Of a stretch of 64,000 bases of DNA, positions 44,541-54,843 are shown one piece after another. Position 1 is the first letter of the stretch, and each line of letters starts with the position of its first letter. The notes beneath the pieces were generated by a model, which saw only the letters and a program-made list of their open reading frames with translations, did not search any database and was not told the origin of the DNA. The stretch spans positions 2,477,720 through 2,541,719 of the forward strand of contig CM047429.1 in the NCBI GenBank assembly GCA_026168455.1, written 5' to 3'. A program made the translations under genes and the position numbers. Source of the DNA: Theocolax elegans (taxonomy: Eukaryota; Arthropoda; Insecta; Hymenoptera; Cerocephalidae).

Positions 44541-47144
44541 AACTTATAATTGAAATTCTACAAGGAAAAGAAAGCATTCTGATCAGAAATGTTGCACATG
44601 AGGAATGACTAAGTAGCGAGGGCATGTTTAGGCTTCCCATTACTTGATAGACAACGGCGCGCATTTCGGGTCCAAGTTAGACTTCCTTATTCGCCCATGA
44701 CAAACTTCTAACGAAGAAGCAGACGAATAAATAATACTACAATTTTTGTATTATATTAATTTTAATTAGTTCACCTATCCTAGTTATAACCTACAAATTA
44801 GATGTTCTTAACCTCAAACCATTATACTATTAAAATGACGTCGATAATCTCAACATTTCAAAATTAATAAAACACCTTATTTTTAATATTTAACACATAT
44901 ACGTCCAACACCAAATCATTAAAATGATAAAAATACCCGCAACATCTGAAAAATAATAGAAACATACATGTTGTAACGTTTAAAATATTAATAAAAAACT
45001 GGTTAAAATCTTTAAAATAAATAAATAAATACTCTTGACCTCAAATCTTTAAAATCATTGTTATATCGTAAAAAATATTACTGAATTAACAGAAACATTT
45101 TAGGTACAACCAATAAAATAGATACGTCTAACCTCAAATCTTTGAAATTACTAAACAACCTCAAAAAATATCAACATTTCAAATTAGTAGAAACACTCTT
45201 ATTATAACCTGTTAAATTACTAAAAACGGTCTCATTATAACCTATAAAATATTTACTCATAACCTCATATCTATAAATAATTGAAATAACGTAAAAAATA
45301 CCAACATTAGAGAATTAACAGAACTATTTAAGTTTCAACCAATGGTTCTAACCTCAAATCGTTAAAAATACTAAAACACCCTCAAATAATATCAAAATTT
45401 GAAAATTATTAGAAACTCTCTAATTATAACCTATAGAATTATTACACGGTCTGATTATAACCTATAAAATAAATATTCATAACCTCAAATCTATAAAATC
45501 ATTGAAAAAACGTAAATAATATCAAACGTAAATATTATTTTGATTCAAATTATTAATATATGACTTATTATTAGTTTTCATTGTAAATAACTTATAATTT
45601 AAATTGATAATGTTGAATATTTTAATAAAAAGTTTCAACTGAAAACTTTAAAATTGTTGTCACCTCCGTAGAAGTATAAATAGTTGGTTTATTTACCAGC
45701 TACCTATAACTGATTCACTGATTGCTTAATTATGTAGTGGCTTAAACATTCATTGAACGGGATCTAAACCCTAAAAAATAGAGAAATGATTTATTTTTTA
45801 TTAAGCGAGGAATTCAATTTACCGAAAAAAACGTTCTGTAACCATGTTGTGTATTCTTTGAAGATATTTTGCGAATTTTTTCACATCTTCCTATTGATAG
45901 ATCAGCGACATTTTTGGGCTGCCATGAATCATTGTTTAATTATAGCTATAAATTACCAACAAAAATGCTTATTTACGTATAATTAATTAATAATTTAATA
46001 TTTCTTAACAATCTTTCTATCACTGTATTCTGTTTGTTTTGAACAGTAAAGATGATATTTTTTGAGGTTATTTTCGTAACAAGCAATTTGAGGTTATGAA
46101 TATCAATTTTTTGGTTGTAACTGAAATCATTCACTTAATTTTCTAATGTTGATATTTTTTACGTTATTTCAAGTATTTTATACTATTGGGTGAAACTAAA
46201 ATGATTCTGTTAATTCTCTAATGATGTTATTATTTACGTTTTGTCAATGATTTTATAGATTTGAGTTTATGAATACTTACTTTATAGGTTATAATCAGAC
46301 CTTTTTTTAGTAATTTAACAGGTTATAATAAGAGTGTTTCTACTAATTTGAAATTTTGATATTTTTTGAGGTTGTTTAGTAATTTCAAAGATTTGAGGTT
46401 AGACATATCTAATTTATTGGTTGTACCTAAAATGTTTCTGTTAATTCAGTAATATTTTTTACGATATAACAATGATATAAAGATTTGAGGTCAAGAGTAT
46501 TTATTTATTTATTTTATAGGTTTTAACCAGTTTTTTATTAATATTTTAAACGTTACAACAAGTATGTTTCTATTAATTTTCAGATGTTGCGGGTATTTTT
46601 ATCATTTTGATGATTTGGTGTTGGAAGTATATGTGTTAAATATTAAAAATAAGGTGTTTTATTAATTTTGAAATGTTGAGATTATCGACGTCATTTTAAT
46701 AGTATAATGGTTTGAGGTTAAGAACATCTAATTTGTAGGTTATAACTAGGATAGGTGACTTAATTAACTAATTAAAATTAATATAATACAAAAATTGTAG
46801 TATTATTTATTCATCTGTTTCGTCGTTAGAAATTTGTCATGGGTGAATAAGGAAGTCTGATTATCTAACTTGGACCCGAAATGCGCGCCGTTGTCTATCA
46901 AGTAATGGCTACATAGGGAAGCCTAAACATGCCCTCGCTACTTAGTCATTCCTCATGTGCAACATTTCTAATCAGAAATCTTTCTTTTGCTTGTAGAATT
47001 TCAATTATAAGTTTACTTAAGTATTTACTTAAGTACTATCTTAAGTATTTACTTAAGCACTATCTTAAGTATTTACTTAAGTACTATCTTAAGTATTTAC
47101 TTAAGTATTGACTTAAGTATTGACTTAAGTATTGACTTAAGTAT
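44541..47144. repeat. Tandem unit 2 (2.62 kb) with inner palindrome
   Basis: Near-identical copy of unit 1 (offset 2619-2620 bp), including the 66-codon spacer frame at 45786-45986. It ends in the minisatellite at the LTR-like insertion (47145). Confidence 0.85.
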
Positions 47145-47166
47145 TGTGACGGGCATAACCATATAT

Positions 47167-48696
47167 TGTCACACCGCACTGGGGATCAGGGTGCGGGTGA
47201 TGCAATTAATATCAATGATAAATTAACAGAGAATTTATTATACGATAGTAATTAAATACACGGTTGCCAGTCGTGCTCGCGATTAAATATTAACAGCTGC
47301 TATTATTAATAATTACGCTTAATTAGTATAAAGTTAATAGGGCTCGTAGTTTGGCTCGGTATAATTTCTCGCACGGCGATATAACTATTGCCAGATCGAA
47401 CATCTGTTCTATCGACGAAAATGGCGACGCCGGCCACGTGTGCGAATACGCGAAAAGGGGATTAGCGGCACACACACCTTACGAGGAGAGGAACACGGGT
47501 ATGGATAGCACTTTGCACCAACCTTATATCGTAATGCCGTTCTCTCAATTGCACCCGGTGCACACTCTCCGGACTCTTAGTCTCGTACGTGAAGAACGTG
47601 GAAAAAAGGCTCAAATCTCGCTTCGTGCGTCTCTATACGTCTAGTCACGGCCGTGTTCCCGAGCTCTCTCTCTGTGCCTTCGTCCTGCGAGAGCGCCGCG
47701 CGCATGCGTGGCGACCGCCTTCGCGCAGTGCGAACGCGGCCGTATAGCGAGAGCGGCTTGATGTTGTTGTTGGCGTTCTGCTAAGGTTCGAGTGAGACGA
47801 CAACGACAACGACGACTGGCGACGACGAGCTGGCGACGACGATGCTGCTATTTGGTAATTATAATCTCGTTCCTTATTAATTATCGGCTAATAGATCCGT
47901 GAGTTTATTTCCAGATGGACGACGAACCTTACTGCCGTGGTTGACGAGTCGTGGCTGCTCGGCGGATGCATGTACTTGTCGCTATCTCCGTCTCTCTCTA
48001 CTTCGTGGCTTCTCTGCTGCTGAGACGTCCCTTCACGACGTCGGCTCCGGAGGCTGTTCCTCGGGTCTACTGCGCGGCTGCTATAATACGGTAAGGAGTA
48101 ACTTGACAGGTGCCTTGTTATTTAATTAGTATATGTGAGCAATGTTTATGCTCACATAACCTCTAAACCTGGCTCCTATACACCTCTACTCCTGTACACA
48201 GTCTTGTGTACTCCTACCTGCTCCTTAGTCTTGAAAACATACTCATCATTATGCCTTACAGGTTGATCTCCCTGTACGAGTCCGTTGCTGTTGGATGGCT
48301 CCTTCAAGATTGAGGCTCTATGGATATGCTGTAACAATTGCTGCAGCTGCAACAGCCGTCTTCCTTATACGTTGGACCTCGAAGCCCTGTCCATGCTCTT
48401 ATGCTGCCTTCGCACTCAGCTGATGTCTCCAGGCTCTTCGAGTGCTGCTCGCCCTGCATGTAGCTTCTTGTTGGCTACTGGTTTCCTCGACTCTTGTGTG
48501 TGCTGGCTCCGCTTCTGTTCCAGGGTGTAGCTTGTTCGGCTTTAGTGGGGTTATCTTCTTATATAGGTAGCTAGGGATATATGCTCGGTGCTATATTTAT
48601 TTAATATACGGTTTAGGTAGGTAAATTGGGTAATAGGTAGGTAGGAATGTGCGTGTGCTCGCTATGCACCATGACAGGCACACTTGCCTTGTCACA
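47167..48696. mobile_element. Nested solo LTR-like element (1530 bp)
   Basis: It starts TGTCACACCGC and ends CCTTGTCACA, with ATATAT on both sides (47161-47166, 48697-48702). It is GC-rich in the middle (47640-48540), with frames of 76-97 codons lacking recognisable motifs. TG...CA ends with inverse TGTCACA/TGTGACA fit a long LTR. It landed 22 bp inside the outer element. Confidence 0.6.
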
Positions 48697-48732
48697 ATAT
48701 ATAGATGTATGGTTAGGCTCCATTCACATAGC

Positions 48733-48800
48733 GTAATAGCTCAAGCGATAGAGTGTAAGCGCGCCACGTAAGACGTCCGGGTTCAAGCCCGACTCTCGGA
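48733..48800 (+). other. tRNA-like SINE head or tRNA pseudogene
   Basis: TAATAGCTCAAGCGATAGAG resembles the A box and D arm, and CCGGGTTCAAGCCCG resembles the B box and T arm. The T loop has six instead of seven bases and no acceptor or anticodon stem forms, so it is not a working tRNA. AT-rich DNA follows. Confidence 0.45.
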
Positions 48801-49517
48801 AGATTTTTTTAATTATTTAAATTAATTTATTTAAATAATTAATAAATCAAAATTAATAAAATTTATAATTTTATTTAAAGATTTTTTTATTTTGCAAAAT
48901 ATACATATTCTGAAATTGAAATACGACTAAAATTAACTAAATTAAGTTGCAAATTTATATTGTTTATAGTTAATAATAATAAAATTTGAAATTATACAGT
49001 ATATTATAATATTATAATATATAATTATACATTATATATATATATATATATATAAAATATATGTGAGAAAAGTGATAAAAAATAAATAAGTATTTGAACA
49101 TTAAATTAAAGTAAAATGAATTAAAATTAAAATTAAGATTGTTTTTCACGTTTGTTAATTATTATATTAATATAAGATTCAGATTTTGAAAACTAATGTA
49201 AATTAATATAAAGACAGAGAGGTTGACGACTCTGTGCCAAAATCATATGAAACAACAAAGAAGATAATGAGAAGAGAGGGAAACCGAAAACTCCAGCTGT
49301 AGGTGTGAAGAAGGTGGGAGAGCAGTCCCCACCTCTAACCAAAGGTACAAAACCGGCCGTCTCGCTGTCGAATTCAGTATTCGCCTCGAGCTGTAAGGCG
49401 AGGAAGGAAGCACCCTCCTCGCCACTTCTAGAAATAAATAAATATTGATAGTTAAATTTTGTGAGTTTGATTAAACAGCTAGAGGTGTGATGTTCATTTG
49501 AAGGTACTTGGATAAGA

Positions 49518-49851
49518 TGGAATGCTGGAATCATTCTAATCTTTACCCAAGTCCTTTTATCTTTTAAAGCCAATTCCTTAGAATACATTCGGACGAAAAG
49601 GAGCGCTAGATTCGCTTTTTCTTCTACCCGAATTATTCCAATTTTCCTATTTTCCACAGAAAAATACTCAGATGATGTGGAATACTGGATTTATTCCAAC
49701 ATCTACCTGATTTTTTCAAATAATATATTCACCAAAGAGTTTATTGGGCGAGGCCGAACGCTGGATTCGTTCGAACCTCTATCCAACCTCTTATTCCATT
49801 AAAATCTCCAGAAATCGTTCCGGGATGAGAAGAAACACTGGATTTGTTTCT
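49518..49851 (+). repeat. Array of five hairpins with constant loop and covarying stems
   Basis: Loops begin at 49525, 49606, 49685, 49761 and 49838 and read CTGGAAT, CTAGATT, CTGGATT, CTGGATT, CTGGATT. The stems differ but always pair: GGAATG/CATTCT, AGCG/CGCT, GGAATA/TATTCC, CGAACG/CGTTCG, AGAAACA/TGTTTCT. Each hairpin is followed by a CTNTACCC-like tail (CTTTACCC, CTACCC, TCTACC, CTCTATCC, TCTACCCC). The period is 76-81 bp. The array lies near the right end of an LTR-like element. Function unknown. Confidence 0.8.
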
Positions 49852-49945
49852 AATCTACCCCAGACGTTTTCATTTCATACATTTATTATGGTCCTGCTAA
49901 AAATAAATGTATTTTTATGTAAGGGATAAAAATAAGCCCGTTACA

Positions 49946-50190
49946 GTATTGACTTAAGTATTGACTTAAGTATTGACTCAAGTATTTACTTAAGCATTTA
50001 CTTAAGTATTTACTTAAGTTCGAGTGGAATGCCTAAATTAAAAACTTAAAAATTTCCAAGTAATTACTTAAGATTTAACTTAAGAAGAACTTGAGCAGCA
50101 AGTCCAAATACAAAATAAAAAAAATTTGGTTAATTCTTAAGTAACTTCTTAAGTGTTGACTAAAGTAAATACTTAAGTTATTACTAAAAG
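49946..50190. repeat. CTTAAG minisatellite, right
   Basis: GTATTGACTTAA/GTATTTACTTAA units followed by looser copies. It is the inverted counterpart of 41556-41920. Confidence 0.85.
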
Positions 50191-50302
50191 CATCAGAGAT
50201 GTTCAATTGTTTATTTCAAACGCCTTCTGATTGGTGGGAATTTTTTAAAATCCTCGCTTGTGATTGGTGGGAGATTTGTCCTCTGGGAGAAATGTCCATG
50301 AC

Positions 50303-52235
50303 CCGGCATATTGATGATAAATTTAGAGATGTTGGTTTTTATCGGGATTATAGGAAAAGAGTCTCTCATGATTTAAACCAGAGTGTTTTCTTTTTTAAGA
50401 ATAGATTATTAAATTTTGAAATTAGAGATTTAAATTTTGAGATTCACCGTTTGAATGGATTTTTATTAGATTTGAAAAATTATTTATTTAGAAATTTAAA
50501 TTTGAATGATTTAAAACATTTTATGTTTAATCAAGAGAGTCACTTTAATAGGGTTAAATATGATAAAAGAAAATATTTAAAAAGAAAATTTGAATTATTA
50601 TTATATAAGAAAAACTCTCATTTCAATCAATTGAATAATTCTGAGATTAATGATAATTGGTTCAAGAATCTTACCGATAGTGTTATACCTAGGGAAGTGG
50701 TGAATATCATGTCAAGGGGTTCTAGGTTTGGTCTACCATATTTGAGGAGGGATCTTCCCATTAAAGAAATAGTTGCTGATGTTGAAAGTAGAATAATAGG
50801 TTTTGAAGAAAATTTCAAAACTAAATGTAGAGGATCTTTGGTTAAAGTGGTAGGTAATTTTAAAAAAGAAAGTAAATATCATAATTTTTTAAATAGTAAT
50901 TTATTTCGTGAATTGAAAATAACTAACGATTTCTTGAAGGAAAATCCAGAGATAATTTTTCAGAAAGCGGATAAAAGTAATATAACAGTAGCTTCGTATA
51001 AAAAAGATGTTATAGTTCGGATTAAGCTCCTTTTGAATGATGACACTACATATAAGAAAATTAGGAATCCACATATTAATAAATTGCAAGATAAATTAAA
51101 GGAGTTACTTTCTTGTTGGAGAAAGAAAGATTATATCGATGATAAAACTTTTAAATATTTAAAATGTCAAAATGGTACAGTAGCAAAATGTTATGGGCTT
51201 CCTAAGATTCACAAAGAAAAGCTGACATATAGAATAATTATATCATCTATTAATTTTCCTACTTATAAACTTGCTAGATTTTTATCTGATATTTTAGTTA
51301 ATGCAGTTGGTAAAACAAATTCTTATATTAAAGATATTTGGAGTTTTTATAATATGATGACACATGTGATTATTCCGAATAATTGTAAAACGATCTCATT
51401 GGATGTTGTATCTTTGTTTACAAACGTTCCTTTAGATTTTGTGAATGATATAATACTAGAAAAATGGTCAGATATTAGTTTATATACTATTTTAGATATT
51501 AATGAATTTACCAAAGCACTTAATTTAGTATTTAATAATACATTTTTTTCTTCTGATAAAGATTTTTATCAACAAAGATATGGATGCTTAATGGGATCAC
51601 CGTTGTCACTTGCAATAGCTAATTTAGTAATGGAAAAGTTAGAGGGTATTGCTTTGTCAAAATTGAGTTTTGAACCAATGATTTTTAGTAGATTTGTTGA
51701 TGACATCTTTACGATAGTACCTGAATGTTTTGTTGATGAAATGGTTGATGTTTTTAAATCAATTTATGATAGAATTAAATTTACAGTAGAGGTTGAGATT
51801 GATAAAGAATTAAATTTTTTAGATATTAAAGTTATTAGAGATGATAAAAATAAAGTTAAATTAAATTGGTATAGAAAGCCTACTTGGTCGGGTAGATTTT
51901 TAAATTTCCATTTTCATCACCAGTTCAGTGACAAGATTGGCGCGTTGAAAGGTGTTATTGACCGTGCTGTTGGACTGTTACACGGTGATTTTAGAAAAGT
52001 AAATTTGGATTTAGTTAAAAAAACTTATGTTAATAATAATCATCCGATAGATTTGATTAATAGAGTGATTGAAGAGAGAGTGAATCAAATTTATAATAGT
52101 AAATTAAAAGTTAGAGTAGATATTAAAAATGATGCATTTGTTGTTATACCGTATGTTAGAGGTTTATCTGAAAGAATAAGAAAAGAAATTAAAAAACTAA
52201 ATATTCAAGTTTTCTTTAGAAATATTATTAATTAA
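50303..52235 (+). CDS. Penelope-like reverse transcriptase (main part)
   Basis: The open frame from 50199 is 678 codons, but its first 35 or so are foldback-arm sequence. PLE coding starts at about 50303. A helical N-terminal region is followed by RT: AKCYGLPKIHKEKLTYRIII (about residue 330), SLDVVSLFTNVPLDF (motif A, about 400), QQRYGCLMGSPLSLAIANL (motif B, about 465), FSRFVDDIFTIV (motif C, about 500, both aspartates intact), LNFLDIKVIRDD, NWYRKPTWSGRFLNF. Residues needed for polymerisation are present and no stop occurs. It ends at 52235. The endonuclease follows in another frame, so the fused polyprotein is broken at this point. PLE RTs are related to telomerase and use the GIY-YIG nick to prime. 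Confidence 0.85.
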
Positions 52236-52240
52236 GTTTT

Positions 52241-52603
52241 TTGTTTAATAATTGTAATGATAGAGATAGAAAGGATGATAAATTTCGAGTTGTTTATAAA
52301 ATAAATTGTATTGATTGTGATAAATGTTACATTGGTCAAACTAGTAGATATTTGAAAAAGAGAATTTATGAACATAAATATAGTTTGAGGAGTGTATCTG
52401 TCACATCAGGTTTGAAAGAGCATTGTTTAGATTTTGTTCATTGATTTGATTTTAATAAAGTAGAAATTTTAGAACAAAATATTATAAATAAATTTAAAAG
52501 AGAAAGTCTTGAGAATATTCATATATTTAAGAATGGTAAAAATGTTAATTTAATGTTAGAGTCAAGTAAATTAAATAAGATTTATCATCCTATCTTAACT
52601 TAA
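52241..52603 (+). pseudogene. PLE GIY-YIG endonuclease domain
   Basis: It is shifted out of the RT frame. It reads KFRVVYKINCIDCDKCYIGQTS, YLKKRIYEHKYSL, then a TGA stop (52442-52444), then NKVEILEQNIINKFKRESLENIHI and IYHPILT. The VVYKI/CYIGQ tyrosine pair, the arginine (KKRIYEHK), CxxC-type cysteines and a downstream ESLE glutamate are those of Penelope endonucleases. One frameshift and one stop are the only visible lesions. Confidence 0.8.
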
Positions 52604-52669
52604 CTTAGTTTATTGGTGTGAATTTATTTAGGTGTGGGTCCTTGGAGTGTGGAATAGTTTTTCATTTCA

Positions 52670-52709
52670 GTCCCTGATGAGGAGCAACAGCGAGCTCGAA
52701 ACGTCGGAC
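52670..52709 (+). ncRNA. Hammerhead ribozyme motif at the PLE 3' end
   Basis: GUCC, core CUGAUGA, an extra G, stem II GAGC...GCUC (8-nt loop), GAAAC, cleavage triplet GUC, then GGAC, which pairs with the opening GUCC. Stem III is two pairs. The position after the endonuclease and before the terminal repeat is where hammerheads are known in Penelope-like elements. Predicted cleavage is after C52705. Confidence 0.75.
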
Positions 52710-52961
52710 AGCATATTTGGGGTTAGTAGATTTTTGGTGTAGGGGGGCAGTCAGATTGCTTTATTAATAATTTGTGTTTATTTTCAGTTAGTGTTTTTAT
52801 CTTTTATTTTTTATTTTTATTATTTTTATAGATTCTTCGGTGGTGATTATAAGTAGGGGCAATCTGACTGTCCATATAATTGACTGTAAGACCGATAAAA
52901 ATATTAATTAATTTAGTTATACTACAGTCGACATAAGTAATATTTTATTAACTTCATTAGT

Positions 52962-53066
52962 GACTGCTTTCTTTTCAGTTCCGCATTGTAATGCGGAAAG
53001 TGAAAGGATTTTTTCTGATGTTAATAAAAATAAAGATGATAAGGTAAACAAAACAAATGTTTACAC

Positions 53067-53070
<4 letters not shown>
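52962..53070 (+). pseudogene. hAT-type transposase relic, dimerisation end
   Basis: It continues the frame broken at 41056: TAFFSVPHCNAESERIFSDV, then NKNKDDKVNKTN. hAT C-terminal dimerisation domains characteristically spell PHSNAxxERxFS, and this matches with C for S. It runs into (TA)n at 53071. Confidence 0.7.
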
Positions 53071-53111
<41 letters not shown>

Positions 53112-54090
53112 GGGTGGTTCTCTGTGACATCGAAGATGAAAAAAATAAATATTGATATAACTGTGGGAATATGTTTTAAAGGTATCCAGTAGTTCTCCTG
53201 AATTTTTTCAGATTTGTTCGCGACCATTATTTTAAGTTACAGAGACTCAAAGTTGAAATTTTAGCACTTTTTTGCATTATATGCTCATTTTCATGAATTT
53301 GTAGCTCCCAGGGGATGCATTTTTCACTATCAACGTAAATACGACATTTTTTGTAAAATTTTGTGAACTTTTCATTAAAAATACTTTTAAAGTCATACAT
53401 GTATGCTGGCACACTCTTGTAAACCATTTAAACCTTAAATAGTGATAATCAGCAATTCTGCTACGGACTCTGGAAACCTAATACTGTCTATGATACTGAA
53501 ACAAGTGGAGATACTTTTCCACCACTCCAAGGTAAGTGCATAAATTTTTTTGCAATGATCATGCTAATAGATTCATTGTTATAAGGCAACAAATGTACAT
53601 TTCTGTTAACATTTCGGGCACTTTTCCCAGATATTATAACCATAAGTGATCTTAATGATTTAGACCCACTCTGGAAATTTATAAGCAGTTTCTGACTATA
53701 AAAAGACATCTTCTAGACAGTATTAGGTTTCCAGAGTCTGTAACAAAATTGCTGATTATCACTATTTAAGGTTAAAATGGCTTACAAGAGTGTGACAGCA
53801 TACATGTATGACTTTAAAAGTATTTTTAATGAAAAGTTCACAAAATTTTACACATAATGTCGTATTTACGTTGATAGTGAAAAATGCATCCCCTGGGAGC
53901 TACAAATTCATGAAAATGAGCATATAATGCAAAAAAGTGCTAAAATGTCAACTTTGAGTCTCTGTAACTTAAAATAATGGTCCCGAACAAATCTGAAAAA
54001 ATTCAGGAGAACTACTGGATACCTTTAAAACATATTTCCACAGTTATATCAATATTTATTTTTTTCATCTGCGATGTCACAGAGAACCAC

Positions 54091-54092
<2 letters not shown>
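53112..54092. mobile_element. Compact foldback element (GGGTGGTTCTCTGTGA family)
   Basis: It starts GGGTGGTTCTCTGTGA and ends TCACAGAGAACCACCC between (TA)n tracts (53071-53111, 54093-54136). The arms are about 380 bp and nearly perfect inverses (53112-53490 against 53715-54092). The centre is a 220-bp loop. Frames on both strands are arm readings. It is shorter than, and homologous to, 2004-5935. Confidence 0.85.
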
Positions 54093-54136
<44 letters not shown>

Positions 54137-54138
<2 letters not shown>

Positions 54139-54480
54139 GACAATCCATGTGAAGTGGTCCGATCAAAATTTTAAAATGCACCAAATTTTGTATACAGACA
54201 AAATTTTTTAAGTACTGGAATCTATTTGTACAAAAGTTATTCTAACCTTAAAAAGTGAATTTTTCACTTACACAATCGTTTTTACTTATGTCTAGAATTT
54301 ATCCTTCTGGGTTAAAACTTATAATCTCAAGGTCAATGTCACACAAATTACATGTCAATATTCAACTTGAAAAAAGTGTAAGTACGTCCAAATTGACTTT
54401 TTTATCGAAAAGTCTAAAAAAAACTTGAAGCAATACTTTTTAAATAGTCTGTAGCTTTTTTATGGCTTCAATTCTGCAAA
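54137..54480. mobile_element. Left arm of a TIR element (GGGACAATCC type)
   Basis: It starts GGGACAATCCATGTGAAG right after (TA)n. It contains GGTCCGATCAAAATTTTAAA, CTGGAATCTATTTGTACAAAAG, TTATTCTAAC, ATCCTTCTGGGTTA and CAAGGTCAATGTC blocks. The same blocks occur inverted and in reverse order at 63480-63931. The two arms may belong to one 9.8-kb element filled with later insertions, or to separate copies. Confidence 0.6.
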
Positions 54481-54843
54481 AAGTGATTATAATTTAAAGA
54501 CACACGAAATTTTTCGCAGATTTTCAGGGATGTGCCTGTCAAGCCTGAGTGCTTGATAGTCACATCCCTGATAAAGGGCCGCCGGCTCACCTCCTCGGAA
54601 AGACTAACAAGGGAAGTACTTGACCTCAGGGAAACAGATCTTATCCTGACTTTGGTATATCTTTTATAATGTAGAAATATGATGAAATCCAAGTTATTGC
54701 TTGCCAATAGCCACATTGACCAAAGGTATTCGACATCTGAGAATATTTTCAATGAAAATTATATAGTTATTATTTAGATATAGTTTAAATAAAAGCTAAA
54801 ATTTCTCCATTTGGAGCAAGGTTTTGATAAATATAAGAGATTG

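Larger units (their letters stand above)
47145..49945. mobile_element. LTR-like element (probable solo LTR) with GTAT target duplication
   Basis: It starts TGTGACGGGC and ends GCCCGTTACA (10-bp imperfect inverse ends, TG...CA), flanked by GTAT on both sides (47141-47144, 49946-49949). The minisatellite phase resumes exactly after the second GTAT. It holds a nested 1530-bp LTR-like element, so its own length is about 1.27 kb. It also holds a tRNA-like head and an array of hairpins. No pol sequence. A solo LTR of a Gypsy-type element is the best reading. Confidence 0.6.
41461..50302. mobile_element. Foldback transposon complex inside the PLE
   Basis: The left arm from GTCATGGACATTTCTCCC (41461) to about 41760 returns inverted at 50010-50302. 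Inside are CTTAAG minisatellites, a 2.48-kb inner palindrome present twice in tandem (41921 and 44541), and an LTR-like insertion in the right minisatellite. The simplest original is one roughly 3.4-kb element with long arms and a 0.7-kb spacer. A target duplication cannot be read because the junction CATGG/CCATG is itself palindromic. No transposase. Confidence 0.8.
41057..52947 (+). mobile_element. Penelope-like element with 14-bp target duplication, split by later insertions
   Basis: TTAACTTCATTAGT occurs on both sides (41043-41056, 52948-52961). Inside: an inverted fragment of the terminal sequence (41066-41160), then a direct terminal copy (41188-41310), the polyprotein start (41325), RT, GIY-YIG endonuclease, a hammerhead and the direct terminal sequence (52740-52947). 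Inverted plus direct partial terminal copies are typical Penelope 5' structures. Without the 8.8-kb foldback complex (41461-50302) it is about 3.05 kb. Confidence 0.8.

Noticed and set aside
43167..45986. 66-codon frame in both foldback spacers as a gene
   Set aside because: Identical because the whole unit is duplicated. No homology, no Kozak or poly(A) context, AT-rich composition. It is kept only as a note in the repeat entries.
48733..48800. Functional tRNA gene
   Set aside because: The T loop has six bases, the acceptor and anticodon stems do not form, and it lies inside an LTR-like element.
49744..49929. 61-codon frame over the hairpin array
   Set aside because: It begins at a non-ATG codon and its sequence is explained by the hairpin repeats, which are not in a common reading frame.
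41556..50190. CRISPR-like look of regularly spaced short repeats
   Set aside because: These are contiguous 12-bp minisatellites without spacers, in a eukaryotic transposon context. There are no cas genes. The hairpin array at 49518 has no constant repeat longer than the loop.
53021..54174. Frames ending in Ile-Tyr repeats
   Set aside because: They arise from (TA)n microsatellites at foldback ends.
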